Source of the DNA: Dehalococcoidales bacterium
Lineage (GTDB): Bacteria; Chloroflexota; Dehalococcoidia; Dehalococcoidales; Fen-1064
Assembly (NCBI GenBank): GCA_028712845.1
Contig: JAQTPO010000066.1
Location: 1 to 10,606, forward strand
Reading direction: 5' to 3'
DNA length: 10,606 nucleotides
Positions 6,287-10,606 of the stretch are shown here, piece by piece (the stretch's first letter is position 1; every line of letters begins with the position of its first letter). The translations under genes and the position numbers were made by a program. A model generated the notes under the pieces. The model did no database searches. It was given only the letters and a program-made list of their open reading frames with translations, and was not told the DNA's origin.

Positions 6287-7129
6287 ATGAAAAAAATTCA
6301 CGTCATTTTGTCTTTCATTCTTGTTTCTATTGTTGTCCTCAGTATGCTTGTTGGCGGTTGTTCAACGGATACCACTTCAAAATTCAAAGTGGTGACTACT
6401 ACTGCCCTCATCCAGGAGATTGTTGAACGGGTCGGGGGTAATTATGTCAGTGTGAGTAACGTCATCCCGCCGGCACAATGTCCTGGGCATTTCGATGTCA
6501 AACCGGGAGATATTCAGAGCCTTGCTACCGCTGACCTGTTCCTTATGCACGGCTGGCAGGGAGAAAAGTTTTCTCAGTCACTGATTGATTCGGTAAATAA
6601 TACTACACTCAGCGTGATTAAAATAAACATCAGCGGCAACTGGATGAATCCGCCGACACAGATACTGGCGGTAGATGAAATTGTCAAGATTCTTTCTGAC
6701 GCCGATAATGAACATAGTTCAGCCTATCAGAAGGCGGCGGACGAATATAAGAAAAAGATTACCGCAAAAGAGACCGAGATAAAAGGAAAGCTGGATAAAG
6801 TCAATCTTTCCGCTGTCAACGTGCTGGGTTCTGCAATGCAGATAGATTTCCTCCAGTGGGTTGGTCTTAATGTGGTTGGCACATACGGAGAAGCAGATTC
6901 ACTGACCCCGCAGGTAGTCAAGGACCTGGTGGACAAAGGAAAGGCGTCAAAGGTATCATTGGTTATTGATAACCTTCAGAACGGGGCAGATGTCGGGAAA
7001 GGAATCGCCGAAGAACTCGGTGCCAAAAGAATAACAATCTCTAATTTTCCCGGAGGTTTTGCTAACACCGAAACCTGGGAAAAAGCGATCGATTATAATA
7101 TCAGCCTTTTGCTCGATGCGATCAAGTAG
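6287..7129 (+). CDS. Metal ABC transporter substrate-binding lipoprotein, ZnuA-like (cluster 9) with altered metal site
   Basis: A 280-residue extracytoplasmic binding protein. Residues 1-24 form a lipoprotein signal peptide (basic MKK, hydrophobic core) and Cys25 in LVGGC is the lipid attachment site. The mature part aligns with cluster-9 zinc/manganese binding proteins: VVTTTALIQEIVERVGG (35-51), then PGHFDVKPGD (66-75) in place of the usual PHxYxPxPSD, and ATADLFLMHGW (80-90). His68 matches the first conserved ligand. At the second and third ligand positions (HxW and FHDA in E. coli ZnuA), GNW (118-120) and LGSA (180-183) have Gly in place of His. The late acidic ligand is not evident and there is no His-rich loop. 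A CPGH pair (Cys65, His68) is unusual. The ATPase and permease genes follow directly, so transport is likely, but the substrate may not be zinc. Confidence 0.85.
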   Translation: MKKIHVILSFILVSIVVLSMLVGGCSTDTTSKFKVVTTTALIQEIVERVGGNYVSVSNVIPPAQCPGHFDVKPGDIQSLATADLFLMHGWQGEKFSQSLIDSVNNTTLSVIKINISGNWMNPPTQILAVDEIVKILSDADNEHSSAYQKAADEYKKKITAKETEIKGKLDKVNLSAVNVLGSAMQIDFLQWVGLNVVGTYGEADSLTPQVVKDLVDKGKASKVSLVIDNLQNGADVGKGIAEELGAKRITISNFPGGFANTETWEKAIDYNISLLLDAIK

Positions 7130-7143
7130 TTTGGGGTTTTTAA

Positions 7144-7926
7144 GTGTCAGAAGTGGTTATCCAGATAGAGAATGCGATTGTCTCCTACCGTGAGGATGTG
7201 GCTCTACAAGGGGCTTCTCTCAAGGTGGAAGCCGGTGAATTTGTCGGCGTCATCGGACCTAACGGCGCCGGCAAGACAACTCTGCTCACTGTAGTTAACG
7301 GCTTAGGTAAGCTTGTCAGCGGCAGAGTTATGGTGCTTGGGAAGCCGGTCGTCAATGGTGGTCAGCACGAATTAAGAAGACAGGTGGGTTATGTTGCCCA
7401 GATAGAAAGAATCGACCCGCGGATGCCGATGAGCGTTCGTGAGGTTGTGATGGTCGGTCGTTATGGCTTGCTGGGCTTGTTTCACCGACCCGGTAAACAC
7501 GACTGGACAATTGTAGATGAGGCGCTGGAAATGGTCGGAATGACTCACCTGACGAGCCGTCCTATCGGGCATCTTTCAGGTGGCGAACAGCAGCGAGTTT
7601 CTATTGCCCGGTGTTTGTCCCAGGAACCTAAAATATTCCTGCTGGATGAGCCGACTGCTTCCCTTGACTGGAAAGCGCAGACGGAGATACTGGAACTGGT
7701 AAAGCGCATTCATGATGAGCGGCACCTGACGACTCTGTTTGTGACGCATGACCTGGATGCTCTGCCGCATACCTGTGACCGTGTGGTGCTGATGAAAGAT
7801 GGTGTAATCGTGGGTGATGGCGCTCCCGATAAGCTAATCTCCAGCGAAAGCCTCAGTCATCTCTATAATTTACCCCTGTCCGTGGTCGAGGAACGGCATC
7901 CCCATATTCATATGAGGAAGTCCTGA
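7144..7926 (+). CDS. Metal ABC transporter ATP-binding protein (ZnuC/MntB-like)
   Basis: A 260-residue cytosolic ATPase that powers the adjacent permease. All nucleotide-binding motifs are intact: Walker A GPNGAGKTT (38-46), Q-loop Gln86, signature LSGGEQQR (144-151), Walker B IFLLDEP (164-170), D-loop SLD (173-175) and H-loop His202. Length and layout match the ATPases of cluster-9 (zinc/manganese) importers. A short His-rich tail, RHPHIHMRK (251-259), could bind metal but is of unknown meaning. The start is GTG at 7144, 14 bp after the lipoprotein stop and with a poor Shine-Dalgarno, so translation may depend on the upstream gene. The metal carried cannot be deduced from the ATPase. Confidence 0.93.
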   Translation: MSEVVIQIENAIVSYREDVALQGASLKVEAGEFVGVIGPNGAGKTTLLTVVNGLGKLVSGRVMVLGKPVVNGGQHELRRQVGYVAQIERIDPRMPMSVREVVMVGRYGLLGLFHRPGKHDWTIVDEALEMVGMTHLTSRPIGHLSGGEQQRVSIARCLSQEPKIFLLDEPTASLDWKAQTEILELVKRIHDERHLTTLFVTHDLDALPHTCDRVVLMKDGVIVGDGAPDKLISSESLSHLYNLPLSVVEERHPHIHMRKS

Positions 7927-7927
7927 T

Positions 7928-8785
7928 TTGGATTTATCAATCTTTGGCTATCAGTTTATGCAGAATGCCATGCTGGCGGCTTTTCTCGGCGGTATTGCCT
8001 GTGCCGTCATCGGTGTTTTTGTCGTGCTTTTGCATATGTCTTTTATCGGGGTAGCGATGTCCCACGCTGCTTTTGCCGGCGCGCTTTTTGGTTTGCTGGT
8101 TGGCGTCAATCCTCTGATTACTGCCTTTGCCTTCAGTCTCATTGCCGCACTGGTTATCGGCCCTCTGGCTGACCGTGGTGAGTTGAACCCCGAAACCTCG
8201 CTGGGAGTAATCTTTTCGTTGATGCTGGGATTAGCATTTCTCTTTATGGGGTTGAACCCCAGTACCAAGTCATCAGCCCTTGAATTACTCTGGGGGAGCA
8301 TTCTGACAGTAACACATAGCAACGTGATACTACTGGCAGTGGTGGCAGTCGTTGTTGTAGGGCTGGTCGTTGCTTTCTTCAAGGAAATTCAAGCCACTGT
8401 GTTTAATCGCCATATTGCCCTCGCAGTGGGTTTGCCGGCAACGGCAATTTTCTACGGCGTATTGTTTCTCACCGGCGCCACGGTTACGGCGTCACTTAGC
8501 TCCATTGGCGGCCTGCTCATCTTCAGCCTAATTCTTAACCCTGCCGCTGCGGCATACCAGTTGACCTACAATATGAAGAAAATGTTTCTGCTGGCGGCGA
8601 TTTTCGGCGTGCTCTCCGGCTGGACAGGTCTTCTCTTATCATATCTTTTCAATATCCCCAGCGGCGCCACCATCGTGGTGACTTCTTCGGTAATTTTCAT
8701 GCTCTCCGCTCTCTTTTCCCCGAAGAGAAAGGTCAAAAAATGGCAAGTAAAATCTGTTACCGGTAATTCAAGGATGGAGAAATGA
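7928..8785 (+). CDS. Metal ABC transporter permease (ABC-3 / ZnuB family)
   Basis: A 285-residue inner-membrane channel subunit with about eight hydrophobic segments. ABC-3 features are GVAMSHAAFAGALFG near 41-55, GELNPETSLGVIFS (84-97), RHIALAVGLP (161-170) and IGGLLIFSLILNPAAAA (193-209), where the family has a conserved Pro in a late helix. It ends with a basic cytosolic tail (SPKRKVKKW, 264-272). The start is TTG at 7928, one base after the ATPase stop, with GAGGAAG at 7914-7920 as ribosome-binding site. Met11 would cut into the first segment. Its last codons overlap the next gene by 4 bp (ATGA), so the methyltransferase is translationally coupled to it. Confidence 0.93.
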   Translation: MDLSIFGYQFMQNAMLAAFLGGIACAVIGVFVVLLHMSFIGVAMSHAAFAGALFGLLVGVNPLITAFAFSLIAALVIGPLADRGELNPETSLGVIFSLMLGLAFLFMGLNPSTKSSALELLWGSILTVTHSNVILLAVVAVVVVGLVVAFFKEIQATVFNRHIALAVGLPATAIFYGVLFLTGATVTASLSSIGGLLIFSLILNPAAAAYQLTYNMKKMFLLAAIFGVLSGWTGLLLSYLFNIPSGATIVVTSSVIFMLSALFSPKRKVKKWQVKSVTGNSRMEK

Positions 8786-9372
8786 TTAAAGCCTTTTTTA
8801 ACGAGCGTGCTGATAACTGGGACAAGAATGCCACAGAGCAAGACACCTCGAAACTGGAGCAAATGGCGGCACGGCTGAAAATTGAGACTGGCGCTACGGT
8901 GCTGGATGTTGGCACTGGCACCGGGATATTCCTGCCCTACTTACTGAAAAAGGTGGGGGCAAAAGGGAATATAATCGCTCTGGATATTGCGGAAAAGATG
9001 CTGGCAAAGGCAAAATCTAAAGGCTTTAAGGGAAATATTAGATATCTCTGTGCCGATGTCATGTCAATCCCTATGGATGGTGAGTTCTGCGATGCTGTCG
9101 TCTGTTATTCCAGCCTGCCCCATTTCCCGGATAAACCGAAAGCGATGCTGGAGATGAAACGTATCCTGAAAAAAGGCGGGCGGGTGTTTATCTGCCATAC
9201 TTCAAGTCGGGAGCACATTAACCACATTCACCACAGTATTCCGGTAGTACAGAATGACCTGCTCCCCGATGCGATTGAAATGACAATGTTATTATCAAAT
9301 GCCGGATTTACGGAGATTCAGGTAGAAGATACTGCGGAAAGTTACCTGGCATGTGGACGCAAGCCGTGGTAG
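8782..9372 (+). CDS. Class I SAM-dependent methyltransferase, last gene of the metal transport unit
   Basis: A 196-residue soluble Rossmann-fold methyltransferase. The SAM-binding motif I, VLDVGTGTG, is at 40-48, the acidic end of strand 2 is Asp68 (IIALD), and CADVMSIPM (90-98) is the motif that contacts adenine. MKRILKKGGRVF (125-136) is the usual post-motif helix and strand. The substrate-binding part is distinctive: TSSREHINHIHH (140-151) packs four His (145, 148, 150, 151) into seven residues, plus His139. This could bind a metal or metal complex, which is inference. The ATGA overlap with the permease gene implies a linked function. The acceptor substrate is unknown. Generic annotation is secure; any specific name would be a guess. 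Confidence 0.88.
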   Translation: MIKAFFNERADNWDKNATEQDTSKLEQMAARLKIETGATVLDVGTGTGIFLPYLLKKVGAKGNIIALDIAEKMLAKAKSKGFKGNIRYLCADVMSIPMDGEFCDAVVCYSSLPHFPDKPKAMLEMKRILKKGGRVFICHTSSREHINHIHHSIPVVQNDLLPDAIEMTMLLSNAGFTEIQVEDTAESYLACGRKPW

Positions 9373-9393
9373 CCGTTCACCTTGTCATTCCTG

Positions 9394-9413
9394 CCCCGTA
9401 TCAGAGTACGGGG
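9394..9413 (+). terminator. GC-rich hairpin after the methyltransferase gene, probable transcription stop
   Basis: CCCCGTA (9394-9400) and TACGGGG (9407-9413) form a perfect 7-bp stem with a 6-base loop, 21 bp past the stop codon. No T-run follows, so it is not a classical intrinsic terminator, but it is the first strong structure after the metal operon. Confidence 0.4.
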
Positions 9414-9492
9414 TAAACTCCAGCGGGAATCCATATAACAAGTGCGTGTTTATTAATACCGTCTGTCTTAATTATCGGGGAAGCCAATCTGG

Positions 9493-9513
9493 ATTCCGTA
9501 TCAAGTACGGAAT
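9493..9513 (-). terminator. Hairpin just after nadC, possible terminator
   Basis: ATTCCGTA (9493-9500) and TACGGAAT (9506-9513) form a perfect 8-bp stem with a 5-base loop, starting about 6 bp beyond the nadC stop in nadC's direction. There is no U-tract, so termination strength is uncertain. It may also stabilise the mRNA 3' end. Confidence 0.35.
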
Positions 9514-9519
9514 GACAAT

Positions 9520-10389
9520 TTAATAAGGTTGGAATTCTAGGCTTATGTCCAGTGCTTTCGATGAGTGAGTTAAAGCCCCAATTGAGATAAAATTCACACC
9601 CGTCTCTGCGATTTTACGCACATTCTCCAGAGAGATGCCGCCGGAAGCCTCTGTTTTTATCTCTGCGGGTATCTTTTTCACAGCGCGGCGCATCTGTGCG
9701 GGGCTCATATTATCGAGCATAATGATATCCGCGCTGGCAGAAACTGCCTCCCCAACCTCTTTAAGGTTGGTGACTTCCACTTCAATTTTGATACCCTTCG
9801 GGGCATTAGCTTTAGCGATGGTAACGATTTCTTTTAGATTGATACCTTGAGCGCGTAAAGTTGCCAGGTGATTGTCTTTAATGAGGATGCCATCACTCAG
9901 GTTGAAGCGGTGATTCAGCCCGCCGCCCATAGACACGGCATACTTTTCCAGCAGTCTCATACCGGGAGTGGTCTTCCGCGTGTCCAGAATGTCAACCTTC
10001 AGGTCGCTGACAAGAGCGACATATGAGGCAGTCCGGGTAGCGATGCCACTGAGCTTTTGCAGGAAATTAAGCGCCGTGCGTTCGGCTTTCAGAATACTAC
10101 GGGCGTTGCCGGTAACGGTGGCGATAGCATCTCCCGGTTTCAATTTTGCCCCGTCTCTGATTGATGTCTTGAACTTAAGTGAGGGGTCAACCTTGATGAA
10201 AATCAGTTTAGCGATGTCAATGCCTGCCAGCACGCCGTCAGCCTTGGCGGTGAGAGTGGCTTTTGCCTTTTGCTTCGCCGGGATGAGCAGTTCGCTGGTA
10301 ACGTCACCGGCGCCGGTATCCTCATTCAGTGCCAGGTCAATCAAGGTGCTAAGCTGGTTTTCTGTGATGGCGAGATTGTTTTTAGTCAT
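9520..10389 (-). CDS. nadC: Nicotinate-nucleotide pyrophosphorylase (quinolinate phosphoribosyltransferase, carboxylating)
   Basis: A 289-residue cytosolic enzyme that converts quinolinate and PRPP to nicotinate mononucleotide, CO2 and PPi in de novo NAD synthesis. The N-terminal domain has LNEDTGAGDVTSELL (21-35) and NFLQKLSGIAT (108-118). The alpha/beta-barrel carries the family motifs DTRKTTPGMR (136-145), GGGLNHRFNLSDGILIKDNH (155-174; basic residues for the substrate carboxylates and phosphate), IEVEV (202-206), MLDNMSP (224-230) and EASGGI (247-252). All expected active-site regions are present and length is normal. The ATG is preceded by GGTGGAG seven bases upstream. No nadA or nadB is nearby. 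The gene lies 59 bp downstream of the pseudouridine synthase gene on the same strand and probably has its own promoter. Confidence 0.97.
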   Translation of the reverse strand: MTKNNLAITENQLSTLIDLALNEDTGAGDVTSELLIPAKQKAKATLTAKADGVLAGIDIAKLIFIKVDPSLKFKTSIRDGAKLKPGDAIATVTGNARSILKAERTALNFLQKLSGIATRTASYVALVSDLKVDILDTRKTTPGMRLLEKYAVSMGGGLNHRFNLSDGILIKDNHLATLRAQGINLKEIVTIAKANAPKGIKIEVEVTNLKEVGEAVSASADIIMLDNMSPAQMRRAVKKIPAEIKTEASGGISLENVRKIAETGVNFISIGALTHSSKALDISLEFQPY

Positions 10390-10407
10390 TTAAATTCTCC
10401 ACCAGTT

Positions 10408-10419
10408 CTTATGCATAAG
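10408..10419. promoter_or_regulatory. 12-bp perfect palindrome ahead of nadC
   Basis: CTTATGCATAAG is self-complementary. It overlaps the last bases of the predicted nadC -10 hexamer and covers the expected transcription start, a typical repressor position. NAD-synthesis genes are often controlled by NrtR, NiaR or NadQ repressors, but I cannot match this site to any of them. AT-rich palindromes of this size can also arise by chance. Confidence 0.35.
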
Positions 10420-10447
10420 TATAGAGCATCCCGGCTTGATTAGTCAC
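10418..10447 (-). promoter_or_regulatory. Candidate sigma70-type promoter of nadC
   Basis: On the minus strand GTGACT (10447-10442) and TATACT (10423-10418) are separated by 18 bp and match the -35 and -10 consensus at 4 of 6 and 5 of 6 positions. The -35 begins two bases beyond the pseudouridine synthase stop codon. The predicted leader is about 20-25 bases and contains the nadC ribosome-binding site. Confidence 0.5.
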
Positions 10448-10448
10448 A

Positions 10449-10606
10449 CTAGCCCCCAATTTCTTTCAGAGCTTTCTCCAAATCTTCCGGTAGCGGTGAT
10501 TCGAATTCCACAAATTTGCCGCTGGACGGTAAGCGGAATCCGATTCTATGAGCGTGCAGGAACTGGCGGTCCAGATGGGCGGATTTCATGCCGTAGGTCG
10601 TATCGC
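10449..10606 (-). CDS. RluA-family pseudouridine synthase (RluD-like), C-terminal end only
   Basis: Only the last 51 residues are inside the window; the gene continues past base 10606. They read DTTYGMKSAHLDRQFLHAHR, then IGFRLPSSGKFVEFESPLPE, ending KEIGG before a TAG stop (10451-10449). The RQFLHAHR segment and the following VEFESPLPEDL tail are typical of RluA/RluD enzymes, which isomerise specific uridines in 23S rRNA or tRNA to pseudouridine. The catalytic Asp (HRLD motif) and any N-terminal S4 RNA-binding domain would lie upstream, outside the window. Which RNA site it modifies cannot be told. nadC follows on the same strand. Confidence 0.88.
   Translation of the reverse strand, partial: DTTYGMKSAHLDRQFLHAHRIGFRLPSSGKFVEFESPLPEDLEKALKEIGG

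Larger units (their letters stand above)
9382..9518. repeat. Composite inverted-repeat element with 10-bp perfect ends and two internal hairpins
   Basis: The ends TTGTCATTCC (9382-9391) and GGAATGACAA (9509-9518) are exact reverse complements. Inside, GGAATCCA (9426-9433) and TGGATTCC (9490-9497) are a second exact pair. Each side holds its own hairpin, so the element looks like two copies of one short dispersed repeat facing each other around about 56 bp of unrelated sequence. It has no ORF. It resembles the noncoding GTCATTCC...GGAATCCA repeats scattered in many bacterial genomes, or a MITE-like element. It fills the gap between convergent genes almost exactly: 9 bp after one stop and 1 bp from the other. 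Confidence 0.8.

Noticed and set aside
9382..9518. CRISPR array or small RNA gene in the convergent gap
   Set aside because: There are only two inverted, not direct, repeat units, no regular spacers, and no promoter-like sequence leading into it.

Overview
The window is a gene-dense bacterial chromosome segment with roughly balanced base composition. Ten genes read left to right and two genes at the right end read leftward. Nothing in it fixes the taxonomy. The gene set (tandem MATE exporters after folC, a CooT-like protein, a Fur-family regulator next to a cluster-9 metal ABC transporter, nadC beside an RluA-family synthase), frequent TTG starts and anaerobe-like content fit an uncultured Dehalococcoidia (Chloroflexota). 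This placement is inference only.

Region 1 (1-5090) is a co-directional housekeeping and efflux run: the 3' part of folC, two tandem paralogous MATE transporters, dtd (D-aminoacyl-tRNA deacylase) and a short-chain dehydrogenase. Gaps are 8-47 bp and I see no terminator between them, so they could be one transcript.

Region 2 (5091-9372) is the most interesting part and looks like a metal-homeostasis locus. It encodes a Fur-family regulator, a 72-residue helical protein overlapping its end, a CooT-like small protein (CooT of Rhodospirillum rubrum binds nickel), a lipoprotein of the ZnuA/cluster-9 binding-protein fold, its ATPase and permease, and a class I SAM methyltransferase whose start overlaps the permease stop. 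The binding protein keeps only one of the three usual metal-binding histidines, so annotating the system simply as zinc uptake is unsafe. Inverted repeats of the form TGCR-N6-YGCA lie before the regulator (perfect 18-bp palindrome at 5130-5147) and before the transporter (6137-6150 and 6153-6166). They suggest two transcription units under one metal-responsive regulator.

Region 3 (9373-10606) starts with a 137-bp element (9382-9518) with 10-bp perfect terminal inverted repeats and two internal hairpins. It fills the gap between the convergent methyltransferase and nadC genes. nadC (quinolinate phosphoribosyltransferase) follows on the minus strand with its own likely promoter and an overlapping 12-bp palindrome. 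The window ends inside an RluA-family pseudouridine synthase gene, also on the minus strand.
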